Origin: Muribaculaceae bacterium
GTDB lineage: Bacteria > Bacteroidota > Bacteroidia > Bacteroidales > Muribaculaceae
Direction of reading: 5' to 3'
Assembly (NCBI GenBank): GCA_029060285.1
Contig: JAIDUH010000074.1
Coordinates: forward strand, 1 to 34,236
DNA length: 34,236 nucleotides
Made by a program: the position numbers and the translations under genes. The notes beneath the pieces were generated by a model. The model was not told the origin of the DNA. It ran no database searches and saw nothing but the letters and a program-made list of their open reading frames with translations. Position 1 is the first letter of the stretch. Every line of letters starts with the position of its first letter. Of this stretch, positions 1 through 7,577 are shown in pieces.

Positions 1-39
1 CTGACGAAATCTTAATAAAAAATAAGTTTAAACAACTTC
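1..39 (+). repeat. Dispersed 40-bp intergenic repeat, copy 1
   Basis: This AT-rich block matches 28832-28871 at about 37 of 40 positions (one A insertion, two substitutions). Both copies lie upstream of plus-strand genes of unknown function. The left boundary is cut by the window edge, so the full element is not visible here. Confidence 0.6.
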
Positions 40-53
40 ATATGGTTATTTCG

Positions 54-85
54 GCAAAAATATCAAAATATTTTGCGATTTTTGC
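54..85. promoter_or_regulatory. Nested palindrome upstream of the small acidic gene
   Basis: The outer arms GCAAAAAT (54-61) and ATTTTTGC (78-85) enclose a perfect 12-bp palindrome CAAAATATTTTG (64-75), with two unpaired bases on each side. It lies 17 bp before the next start codon. It could be an operator or a leader hairpin; function is inference. Confidence 0.4.
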
Positions 86-102
86 AAAATAAATTGTGAA
101 TT

Positions 103-405
103 ATGGGATTTTGGAATTATCTTGGTTTGGCTTTTATCTTCAAACAGGTCTTTGGCAAAAAGAATCCTTCAGTTAATACTCAGCGAGACTTCTCCTTGGG
201 TAATTATTCCCATGAGGAGCTTGATAGACGTTATTCTGTTCTTTCAAGCAGGATTGACGATCTTGAAAGCAGACTTCATAACAGGGATTATGATGCAGAT
301 GAGTATGAGGATTTATGCGATGAGATTGAAGATTTCCGAGATGAACTTGAGGATTTAGAGTTTGAACAAGATATGTTAAATCTCGATGATTTCGATGAAT
401 TTTGA
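103..405 (+). CDS. Small acidic coiled-coil protein upstream of radA
   Basis: This is a 100-residue protein that I do not recognise as a named family. The first 20 residues are hydrophobic and aromatic with two Lys near the end, suggesting a short membrane-associated or buried helix rather than a clear signal peptide. Residues about 35-100 are strongly charged and rich in Asp, Glu, Arg and Leu with heptad-like spacing, as expected for a coiled coil, and the tail is very acidic. The stop is only 6 bases before the radA start, so the two are probably cotranscribed. A role with RadA in recombination is possible but is only inferred from position. Confidence 0.7.
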   Translation: MGFWNYLGLAFIFKQVFGKKNPSVNTQRDFSLGNYSHEELDRRYSVLSSRIDDLESRLHNRDYDADEYEDLCDEIEDFRDELEDLEFEQDMLNLDDFDEF

Positions 406-411
406 ATAAAA

Positions 412-1791
412 ATGGCTAAGTCTACTATAAAATCAGTATATTTTTGCAATTCTTGCGGGTATGAGTCGCCTAAGTGGATGGGGCGGTGTCCGGCTTGTGG
501 CGAGTGGAATACTTTTGTTGAGGAGAAGGTATCTACCAAACAGTCTTCACGCAGCAAAGGTTTTATTGCTACTGAGGGTGCACGTCCGGTAAAACTTTCT
601 GAAATTCAGCCTCTCGATGAGCCACGTATTCACATGCCGTCAGAAGAACTAAACCGTGTACTTGGTGGTGGACTCGTTGCCGGAAGCTTGACATTGCTTG
701 GTGGAGAACCGGGCATAGGTAAGTCCACTCTCCTACTGCAAAATATACTTTCCATTCGAAACAGACGCATACTGTATGTCAGCGGTGAGGAGTCTGCTTC
801 TCAGCTGAAGCTGCGTGCTGACCGTCTTGGTAAAGTATCTGATAATACATTTATTCTTACGGAGACTCAACTCGACAAAATTTTCACACAGATCGAAAAT
901 GTCAAGCCACAGCTTGTAGTGGTAGATTCAATACAGACCATAGCATCAGCCGATATCGAGTCTGCTGCAGGAAGTGTGAGCCAGGTCCGTGAATGTGCCG
1001 CTGCCCTACTTCGCTACGCCAAGGAGTCGGGGGTTCCGGTGATTCTCGTGGGGCATATCAATAAGGATGGGGCTATTGCAGGTCCTAAAGTGCTCGAACA
1101 TATCGTCGATACAGTCATTCAGTTTGAGGGAGACCGGCAATATCTTTACAGGATACTTAGGGCAATAAAAAATCGCTTTGGGTCGACCAACGAGATTGGA
1201 ATCTATGAGATGGTGGCGAAAGGACTGCGCGAGGTCAAGAATCCATCTGAAATGCTACTGAGTGACAATCAAGAGGATGAGATGAGCGGAATGGCGATCG
1301 GAGTTACTATAGATGGTGCTCGTCCTTTTTTGGTGGAAGTGCAGGCATTGGTTTCGTCTGCCGCATATGGTACTCCTCAGAGAAGTGTGACAGGATTTGA
1401 CCAGCGCCGTTTGAATATGCTGCTCGCGGTTCTTGAAAAGCGGGCTCGCTTCAAACTTGGGCAAAAAGACGTATTCCTTAACATAGCCGGAGGTCTTAAG
1501 GTGACAGATCCTGCTCTCGACCTTGCAGTGGTGGCAGCTGTGATGTCCTCCAATTTTGATGTTGCTGTTCCCAGACACGCTGCCTTTGCCGGAGAAGTTG
1601 GACTCTCCGGAGAGATCAGGACAGTGACAAGAATTGACCAGAGGGTATCAGAAGCCGCAAAACTTGGATTTGAGACTATCTTCATTCCTTCCGGAAATCT
1701 AAAAGGAATACACGATAAATTCAATATAAAAATCGTTGAAGTTAATAAAGTGACAGATGTATTTGAACGCATCTTCCGAGGAGAGGCCTAA
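412..1791 (+). CDS. radA: DNA repair protein RadA
   Basis: RadA (Sms) is a RecA-related ATPase that drives branch migration of recombination intermediates in the cytoplasm. The 459 residues match the usual family length. An N-terminal four-cysteine zinc finger is visible (Cys12, Cys15, Cys26, Cys29), then the Walker A motif GGEPGIGKST at 97-106, the RadA-specific KNRFGS motif at 253-258, and a C-terminal Lon-protease-like domain that in this family serves as a DNA-binding scaffold rather than a protease. All key residues appear intact. It converges with htpG at a shared terminator. Confidence 0.97.
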   Translation: MAKSTIKSVYFCNSCGYESPKWMGRCPACGEWNTFVEEKVSTKQSSRSKGFIATEGARPVKLSEIQPLDEPRIHMPSEELNRVLGGGLVAGSLTLLGGEPGIGKSTLLLQNILSIRNRRILYVSGEESASQLKLRADRLGKVSDNTFILTETQLDKIFTQIENVKPQLVVVDSIQTIASADIESAAGSVSQVRECAAALLRYAKESGVPVILVGHINKDGAIAGPKVLEHIVDTVIQFEGDRQYLYRILRAIKNRFGSTNEIGIYEMVAKGLREVKNPSEMLLSDNQEDEMSGMAIGVTIDGARPFLVEVQALVSSAAYGTPQRSVTGFDQRRLNMLLAVLEKRARFKLGQKDVFLNIAGGLKVTDPALDLAVVAAVMSSNFDVAVPRHAAFAGEVGLSGEIRTVTRIDQRVSEAAKLGFETIFIPSGNLKGIHDKFNIKIVEVNKVTDVFERIFRGEA

Positions 1792-1888
1792 GGGATTAAC
1801 GATCGATAACAAGCGCAGTACCTGTGCTAAGGGATTGCGAATATATACGCGAGAACAAGCGAAAATTGAATCAATATCCTAAAAAGCA

Positions 1889-1916
1889 AAAAGCCGACTT
1901 TTTCAAGTCGGCTTTT
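1889..1916. terminator. Bidirectional terminator between radA and htpG
   Basis: AAAAGCCGACTT pairs with AAGTCGGCTTTT around a TTTC loop (1901-1904). T-runs lie on both sides, so it can stop radA on the plus strand and htpG on the minus strand. Confidence 0.93.
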
Positions 1917-1934
1917 TTATCTGTAGTAGTTTCG

Positions 1935-3968
1935 TCAGAGAAGTTTTGCAGTTCGTTTGATGAATTCTGAAAGGGCTGCGCCTTTCAGAAGTCCGCTTTG
2001 AAGAATGGCAAGGTCGATGATCTGCTTTACCTTTGGAAGTCCTGCAGCATAATCGCTTACTTCCTTGTCGAGTTCGGCACGGAGCGCTGAAATCTTATCA
2101 TTCTGCTCCTTCATGTCAGGAACACTTTCCTTCTTGTCTTGAGCCTCTTTGGACGCTTTGGCAATTTCCTCGTTGAGGTCTGATATCTGTTTCAGGATAT
2201 TGGAAGTCTTAGTCCCGATTGCCTTTTCTGTCTCTTCAATGATGGTCTTTACTGCAGGCTGGTCAGTATTTACAGTGAACGAATAGCTTGCGGGCATATC
2301 GCCGTAGAAGCTCATACCGGGTTGCATGGCTGCCATATCTTTCATACGACGCATGAACTCATTCTGAGTAACAGTAGCAGGAGCTGCTTCAGCTGAAATT
2401 TCTTCAAAACCTACCATGAACTGAGCTTTTTCCACATCAGGGATCTGGGATTTGAAGAGAATGGTCATTACCTCTGTCTGATCGGAAGTGAGTCCGGACC
2501 CCTTATCATCAGTCTTTCTGATAAGCTTCTCAGGAGTGTCACTGTCGACACGCACAAAGCTTACACCGTCAAGTTTTTGTTCGAGAAGCCCTACCATATG
2601 AGGCTCGAGTTGACCGTCAAGGAGCAAAACGCTGTAGCCTTTGTCTTCGGCTGCCTGAATATAGCTGTGCTGAGCAGTCTTGTCGGTTGCATAGAGGTAG
2701 ACGAGTCTGCCGTCTTTGTCTTTCTGCTCACCTTCCACGAGAGTATGGTACTCATCGAGAGTAAAGTATTTGCCATTAACATCTTTCAAGAGATAGAACT
2801 TCTTTGCAGATTCAAAGAATTTCTCATCTGTCAACATACCGTATTCGATGAAAACCTTGATATCATCCCACTTTTCCTCAAACGCCTTTCTGTCAGCCTT
2901 GAACATTGAATCAAGTTTTTCAGCAACCTTCTTCGAAATGTAGCCGGAAATCTTCTTGACGGCAGTGTCGGCCTGAAGATAGCTACGGCTTACGTTAAGA
3001 GGAATGTCAGGAGAATCAATAACACCTTGCATAAGAGTCATGAATTCAGGCACAACACCTTCCACCTGATCCGTCACATATACCTGATTGCTGTAAAGCT
3101 GAATCCTGTCTTTCCTTACATCAAATTCATTCTTGATCTTAGGGAAGTAGAGGATACCGGTAAGGGTGAACGGATAGTCTACATTCAGATGAATCCAGAA
3201 CATTGGATCATCCTGACCGGGCATCAGTTCGTGATAGAATTTCAGATAGTCATCATCAGTAAGATCAGCCGGTTTCTTAGTCCAGAGAGGTTCGGTAGCA
3301 TTGACTACATTATCTTCGTCAGTATCGACCATCTTTCCATCTTTCCATTCCTGCTTCTTTCCTGAGATTACAGGAACAGGGAGAAAACGACAATATTTCT
3401 TTAAAAGAGAATCGATGCGAGCTTGCTCCAGGAACTCTTTGCTTTCATCATCTATATAAAGAGTGATCGATGTGCCCCGGTCAGATTTGTCACACTCTTC
3501 CATGGTGTATTCAGGACTACCGTCGCAAGTCCAAAGCACAGCCTTGGCACCTTCCTTATAAGAGAGTGAACGAATCTCAACTTTCTTAGACACCATAAAG
3601 GCGCTATAGAAACCGAGTCCGAAGTGACCGATAATATTATTGGCTGTATCCTTATATTTCTGCAGGAACTCTTCAGCTCCGGAGAATGCGATCTGATTGA
3701 TATATTTATCAACGTCTTCTGCATCCATACCGATACCTCGGTCAGTCACAGTCAGAGTACCTTTTTCCTTGTCGATGTCAACGTGGACATCGAGCGTGCC
3801 AAGTTCACCCTTGAAGTCTCCAAAAGAAGCGAGGGTACGAATCTTCTGAGTTGCATCCACCGCATTACTTACAAGTTCGCGAAGGAATATCTCATGATCG
3901 CTGTAAAGAAATTTCTTGATTACGGGGAAAATGTTTTCAGTAGTTACCCCAATTTTTCCGTTAGCCAT
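1935..3968 (-). CDS. htpG: Molecular chaperone HtpG (Hsp90)
   Basis: This is the bacterial Hsp90, a cytosolic ATP-dependent chaperone that works as a dimer and refolds clients with DnaK. The 677 residues fit Bacteroidota HtpG. The GHKL ATP-binding fold is clear: the ELVSNAVDA helix near residue 31, DRGIGM near 76, and the GHFGLGFYS lid motif near 114. A middle domain with the conserved arginine-bearing catalytic loop (PLNVSRSYLQ) follows, then a C-terminal dimerisation region containing a Lys/Glu-rich coil. It is flanked by long intergenic DNA and looks monocistronic. Confidence 0.97.
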   Translation of the reverse strand: MANGKIGVTTENIFPVIKKFLYSDHEIFLRELVSNAVDATQKIRTLASFGDFKGELGTLDVHVDIDKEKGTLTVTDRGIGMDAEDVDKYINQIAFSGAEEFLQKYKDTANNIIGHFGLGFYSAFMVSKKVEIRSLSYKEGAKAVLWTCDGSPEYTMEECDKSDRGTSITLYIDDESKEFLEQARIDSLLKKYCRFLPVPVISGKKQEWKDGKMVDTDEDNVVNATEPLWTKKPADLTDDDYLKFYHELMPGQDDPMFWIHLNVDYPFTLTGILYFPKIKNEFDVRKDRIQLYSNQVYVTDQVEGVVPEFMTLMQGVIDSPDIPLNVSRSYLQADTAVKKISGYISKKVAEKLDSMFKADRKAFEEKWDDIKVFIEYGMLTDEKFFESAKKFYLLKDVNGKYFTLDEYHTLVEGEQKDKDGRLVYLYATDKTAQHSYIQAAEDKGYSVLLLDGQLEPHMVGLLEQKLDGVSFVRVDSDTPEKLIRKTDDKGSGLTSDQTEVMTILFKSQIPDVEKAQFMVGFEEISAEAAPATVTQNEFMRRMKDMAAMQPGMSFYGDMPASYSFTVNTDQPAVKTIIEETEKAIGTKTSNILKQISDLNEEIAKASKEAQDKKESVPDMKEQNDKISALRAELDKEVSDYAAGLPKVKQIIDLAILQSGLLKGAALSEFIKRTAKLL

Positions 3969-4023
3969 TTCTATATCTTATTTTAATTTTATATTTCTAT
4001 ATGGTACGTAACAATTATCGTGC

Positions 4024-4031
4024 CAAAAATA
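4024..4031 (-). promoter_or_regulatory. Candidate -7 box for htpG
   Basis: On the minus strand this reads TATTTTTG, matching TAnnTTTG and lying 55 bp before the htpG start. No good -33 TTTG is visible at the expected spacing, so the call is weak. Confidence 0.35.
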
Positions 4032-4079
4032 AAACAAACCAAATAGAGACAGGATTTTCAATTAACATTATTTATAAAA

Positions 4080-4108
4080 TAAGGTGATCCTTTGTACAGA
4101 TCACCTTA
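4080..4108 (-). terminator. Terminator-like hairpin below the nusB-DUF5606 operon
   Basis: A perfect 10-bp stem, TAAGGTGATC with GATCACCTTA, encloses a 9-base loop. On the minus strand it is followed by TTATTTTAT, which suits termination of the operon ending at 4272. Confidence 0.6.
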
Positions 4109-4127
4109 AATGACAATATCATAAAGC

Positions 4128-4140
4128 GCCTCTCCGAGGC
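4128..4140. repeat. Short palindrome, type GCC-TCTCCGA-GGC
   Basis: Three-base arms GCC and GGC surround the core TCTCCGA. The same core occurs at 4201-4207 and 4255-4261 with different but still complementary arms, which suggests a related, REP-like hairpin unit. Confidence 0.5.
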
Positions 4141-4162
4141 TACTGTGCTTTTGTTTTAGTTG

Positions 4163-4182
4163 CCCCAGACTGAAGTCTGGGG
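4163..4182 (+). repeat. Perfect palindrome CCCCAGACT/AGTCTGGGG
   Basis: A 9-bp stem with a 2-base loop is followed on the plus strand by TTTTT. It looks like an intrinsic terminator on the plus strand, but no plus-strand gene precedes it, so it is more likely part of the palindrome cluster. Confidence 0.55.
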
Positions 4183-4194
4183 TTTTTGCATAAT

Positions 4195-4213
4195 AACAGC
4201 TCTCCGAGCTGTT
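4195..4213. repeat. Short palindrome, type AACAGC-TCTCCGA-GCTGTT
   Basis: Six-base complementary arms surround the core TCTCCGA, as at 4251-4265. Confidence 0.55.
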
Positions 4214-4250
4214 AATACTGTTATGATAATCGGGATATCAGACTGGATAA

Positions 4251-4265
4251 CAGCTCTCCGAGCTG
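4251..4265. repeat. Short palindrome, type CAGC-TCTCCGA-GCTG
   Basis: Four-base arms CAGC and GCTG surround the core TCTCCGA. It lies 7 bases beyond the stop codon of the DUF5606 gene, so it would form a hairpin in that transcript's 3' end. Confidence 0.55.
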
Positions 4266-4271
4266 ACAAAT

Positions 4272-4706
4272 TTATTTTTCAGACTCTTCAGGGGTTGTCT
4301 CTGCAGGCTCTTCTGCTTCTTCCTCTGTGAATTTAGTGTAGCCTTCTGAGATAAGGAGATTATACCAGTTGAAAAGTTTCTTTATGTCTGAAGGATATAC
4401 ACGGTCTCGGTCGAAATCCTCCACCGCTTTGGCGAATTCCTCACGGAGCATATCATTGTCCATTGCCTTCACGTCAATTTTCTTACCCTCCTCAACTGCA
4501 TATACGCGATCAAGGATCTTATCGAGAGGAAGGTCCTCTCCTACTGTATACATTGCAATGTCTCCAAGACAGACTACTCTGTCACGGGCACCAAGAGGAA
4601 ATCTTTTTTTGCTTACAATGTCTTCTACAAGAAGTGTTCTCTTTCCGGGTGTGATGATTTTGAAAAGCCCGGGTTTTCCTGTGATTGAAAGTATTTCTTT
4701 TAGCAT
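4272..4706 (-). CDS. DUF5606 family protein
   Basis: This 144-residue protein belongs to a small Bacteroidota-restricted family that I recognise as DUF5606. Residues 1-60 form a compact beta-rich domain beginning with ILSITGKPGLFKI, and the middle part is helical and charged. The C-terminal 20 residues are a Glu/Pro/Thr tail probably disordered in solution. There is no signal peptide or membrane segment, so it should be cytosolic; biochemical function is unknown. It is the last gene of the nusB-yajC-ybbR operon, 35 bp after ybbR. In Bacteroides the same neighbourhood usually also carries coaE, which I do not see here. Confidence 0.8.
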   Translation of the reverse strand: MLKEILSITGKPGLFKIITPGKRTLLVEDIVSKKRFPLGARDRVVCLGDIAMYTVGEDLPLDKILDRVYAVEEGKKIDVKAMDNDMLREEFAKAVEDFDRDRVYPSDIKKLFNWYNLLISEGYTKFTEEEAEEPAETTPEESEK

Positions 4707-4741
4707 ATTGATATTCTAATAAAATTATTTACATTTAATTC

Positions 4742-5719
4742 TTATCTGACGAGTGTATATTCTACTGAATCTGCGTGAAGTTTAGGGTTAACGGCAGGAA
4801 TCCCCTTAATAGGCTCAATGCGCAAAGGAAGCCGTTCGCCTCTATGCTCCGACAAGTCATTGTAATCGACAACTACCCTTACAGCTTTCTTATCATCTGA
4901 AAATTCACTCAAAGGCACGTAATAGCTTACCCTCACTTTGGAAGGGAAAAGAAGAAGGTTTTCATCTTGCGGGACATTCTCAGCAACGACCATCACCACA
5001 TCCTCCTTAGCTACCAAAGGCTCGACATTGACTTTAACGTTGACAACACCGGGAATAAGCCTGACTCCGGGAATAGACTTCAACTCCGACACAAAACTCT
5101 TTGTTTCTGAAAGATCTTTCTCAACGTAAGACTTTGTCATCACCCTATGGATGGTGTCAATTATTTCTCTCGGACCAAAAGCTGTCACTCTCGGGGGATC
5201 TGAAACCGGATTGCCATATACAATATATCCCGCTCTTGCACTTGCCTTCACCATTGCGACAACAGGTATAGACTTTCCAGGGTTATCAGTATAAACGAGC
5301 CTAAGAGAGTCAATACTGCTTGAAATTATAGTAGCAGTGCTTCCAAAAGTTTCTTTCAAAGCGGACATCATATCTGAGCGTGAGCAAATGAACTGTCCAT
5401 GTTCAGCCAATTCTCGGAAATTCAGATTGACAGTTGGTTTCTTCATCCAAATCGTACGCATAAGACTTGAACCCTTGTCTTTTACCTCGACATGTATCGT
5501 CTTCGGTACGTTTGAAATGAAGGTTATCGTATCAGGCTTGTTATTTATCTTAACATTAACAATGCATCCTTCCTGAACGGAGTCGTTGAGAGTCAGTATT
5601 ATCCAGAACAAAGCTGCAATGCCTACAAAGACTGCAAAAGTCAGCATACCCCGGAATCTTGAAGATTTCCGGAGTTTGCTGATAACTTCTACGATTGAAT
5701 TCAGAAAATTCTTATGCAT
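4742..5719 (-). CDS. YbbR/CdaR-like membrane-anchored protein
   Basis: This 325-residue protein resembles the YbbR domain family; in Firmicutes the relative CdaR regulates the diadenylate cyclase CdaA, but that role is not established in Bacteroidota. One N-terminal transmembrane helix is visible at about residues 25-43, preceded by basic residues, so the rest should face the periplasm. The remainder is beta-rich with successive YbbR-type repeats (for example the segment near VNVKINN and a second near AYIVYGNPVSDPP-type positions 165-180). It sits between yajC and the DUF5606 gene in one operon. Confidence 0.8.
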   Translation of the reverse strand: MHKNFLNSIVEVISKLRKSSRFRGMLTFAVFVGIAALFWIILTLNDSVQEGCIVNVKINNKPDTITFISNVPKTIHVEVKDKGSSLMRTIWMKKPTVNLNFRELAEHGQFICSRSDMMSALKETFGSTATIISSSIDSLRLVYTDNPGKSIPVVAMVKASARAGYIVYGNPVSDPPRVTAFGPREIIDTIHRVMTKSYVEKDLSETKSFVSELKSIPGVRLIPGVVNVKVNVEPLVAKEDVVMVVAENVPQDENLLLFPSKVRVSYYVPLSEFSDDKKAVRVVVDYNDLSEHRGERLPLRIEPIKGIPAVNPKLHADSVEYTLVR

Positions 5720-5749
5720 GCTGCAGATTCGCGGACCGAAAGCAGAAAA

Positions 5750-6058
5750 TTACTGATTGTTAGGATTTTCTACACCAGCGGGAAACACCGAGGCCTTGTC
5801 AACCTTAATCTGCACACCGGGAGCCACCTCGATCATCACAGTAGAATCAGAAATTTCCTTCAATTTTCCGTGAATACCACCGGCTGTCACAACGCGATCA
5901 CCGTTTTTCATAGCCTCACGGGCCTTTTTGATTTCTTTCTGTTTTTTTTGTTGCGGGCGAATCATGAAGAAATAGAATATCACGATCATTGCCACAATCA
6001 TAAGCAGGCTGCTGAAGCCACCGCCACCGGCTGCTTGCTGAAGAAGAATTGAATTCAT
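5750..6058 (-). CDS. yajC: Preprotein translocase subunit YajC
   Basis: YajC is a small accessory subunit of the SecDF-YajC complex in the inner membrane. The 102 residues match the family. A single transmembrane helix spans about residues 16-33 and runs into the conserved FMIRPQQKKQKE segment, followed by the small cytosolic domain with the GDRVVTAGGIHGK motif. It lies between nusB and ybbR with short spacing, an arrangement common in Bacteroidota. Confidence 0.96.
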   Translation of the reverse strand: MNSILLQQAAGGGGFSSLLMIVAMIVIFYFFMIRPQQKKQKEIKKAREAMKNGDRVVTAGGIHGKLKEISDSTVMIEVAPGVQIKVDKASVFPAGVENPNNQ

Positions 6059-6077
6059 ATTCGATTATTTTTTATGA

Positions 6078-7481
6078 TTATTTCCTTAGTTTTCCACTTT
6101 CTTTCAAATTGGTAATCACACATGCAAGAAGTCCATTGACGAATGATCCGCTCTTTGAAGAAGAGTAGCTCTTTGCTATTTCAATATACTCATTAAGTGA
6201 TGCCTGAATAGGAATTTTCGGGAAGTTTAAGATTTCCGCTATCGCAGTCACCATAATTACCACATCCATGTATGCAAGACGGTCAGATTCCCAATGTTTG
6301 GTGTTAAGGGCTTCGTCAATGTATCCTCTGTAGATGGAATGCTTCTTGACAGTAACTTCAAAGAGTTCTCTGCCAAATTTTGCATCTTCACTATCCTTAT
6401 ACATAGGAAGGACGGCTTCCTTTATCTTGCACGCCGGATCAGATGCCTTTTCCTCAAATCTCCTGAAAGTCTTCAAGACAAACTCACTCATGATTTCAAG
6501 GTCATCATTCCAAAACACCGACATATTTTCAAGGGTTTCAAGAAATTCTGAATCTGTAAGGATAATGTTGCGCATAGCCTTTTTCCAAAACTCACAGTCC
6601 TCATGAAGATCACTGATCGGATCAGCCATGTATTCCTTGTAAAGTTCAGACTCTATGATTTTCTTGAGGAGATGACGAATGACATCTCGATTCTGTTCAA
6701 GCCATGACAACTTATTCTTTTGAATGAACTCCTTAATCTCCTCATCCTCATTGAGGAGTTTCACCAACTCATTGTCAATGAACTTAGGGTTGGGATTCAT
6801 GTCTTCATCACTTTTCAGATAGCGGTGGCGACGTTCATCAAGATCCACTTCTCTCTGATAAGTGATGTCAATCGGCAACAAAAGAAGTCTAAAATATAGT
6901 TCCCTTGCTTTCGAGAGACTTGCATTAAGGTCTGCCAAGCCATCAGTGATATTGTCTTGACTTGATGCAAAGTCCACAAAAGTGCTTGATACCATCTCCT
7001 TCGCCCTGTCTATACCTCTCAGGGAATAGTTGTCATATCTTTCGGCAATAGCGGAAATCTGAGGATCAATAGAGATAAAATGGCGGAAAATCTCAGGCCA
7101 AATCTTAGAATCAGACTTTGGATCTTTCAAGAAATTCTTATAAATTGCAGATTCCTTGATTCGCTCACACAGTCCATCTACGCATCTCTCAAGAGGACAT
7201 CTACCACCTGAATACTTACTCATCAGAGACTTCATGATGTTATCACCAATAATTCTCTGTATAAAACGAGTTTCATACAAAGGTGAGATTCTGCTGCGCG
7301 GATTTATAGACTCTGCAATAGATACCATCAGATAGAGGTAGTCAAGATAGAGTGAGTAGGCAAAACGTTTTTCCTTAGTAGGCGCTGAAGGCGGAGACTG
7401 CACCGAAAAATTGTTTTGCACAAGAAAATACGAATAAAGCAGCTGCACAACTTTAATTCTTATGAGAACTCTATTTATCAT
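6078..7481 (-). CDS. nusB: NusB transcription antitermination factor, enlarged
   Basis: NusB, with NusE (S10), binds boxA RNA to build antitermination complexes on rRNA operons. The start is placed at the Met beginning MINRVLIRIK, the typical Bacteroidota N-terminus; an upstream in-frame Met would add nine residues. The C-terminal NusB core is clear (RLAYMDVVIM, then LNEYIEIAKSYSSSKSGSFVNG). At 467 residues it is far longer than the roughly 310 that I know from Bacteroides. The excess looks like a second copy of the middle helical region: residues about 40-171 resemble about 190-342, including IKESAIYKNFLKDPKSD against IIESELYKEYMADPISD. It leads the yajC-ybbR-DUF5606 operon. Confidence 0.88.
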   Translation of the reverse strand: MINRVLIRIKVVQLLYSYFLVQNNFSVQSPPSAPTKEKRFAYSLYLDYLYLMVSIAESINPRSRISPLYETRFIQRIIGDNIMKSLMSKYSGGRCPLERCVDGLCERIKESAIYKNFLKDPKSDSKIWPEIFRHFISIDPQISAIAERYDNYSLRGIDRAKEMVSSTFVDFASSQDNITDGLADLNASLSKARELYFRLLLLPIDITYQREVDLDERRHRYLKSDEDMNPNPKFIDNELVKLLNEDEEIKEFIQKNKLSWLEQNRDVIRHLLKKIIESELYKEYMADPISDLHEDCEFWKKAMRNIILTDSEFLETLENMSVFWNDDLEIMSEFVLKTFRRFEEKASDPACKIKEAVLPMYKDSEDAKFGRELFEVTVKKHSIYRGYIDEALNTKHWESDRLAYMDVVIMVTAIAEILNFPKIPIQASLNEYIEIAKSYSSSKSGSFVNGLLACVITNLKESGKLRK

Positions 7482-7545
7482 AAATATTTGATTTATAATA
7501 TCAACCATGCCAACACTCTTGCCGGCAAACGTTTCAAATAGAATG

Positions 7546-7577
7546 CAAAATTAATATTTTCATTTGATTATTCCAAA
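7546..7577 (-). promoter_or_regulatory. nusB operon promoter
   Basis: On the minus strand, TTTG (7577-7574) and TAATTTTG (7553-7546) are separated by exactly 20 bases, an ideal Bacteroidota sigma-A-type promoter. Transcription would begin near 7539. The -33 box lies inside the last codons of rlmB. Confidence 0.8.

Noticed and set aside
288..557. Minus-strand Ser-rich frame opposite the small acidic gene and radA
   Set aside because: The Ser-rich composition is the usual antisense shadow of an acidic coding region.
4128..4265. CRISPR array
   Set aside because: The repeated units are short palindromes with uneven spacing and changing arms, not identical direct repeats, and no cas gene is present.
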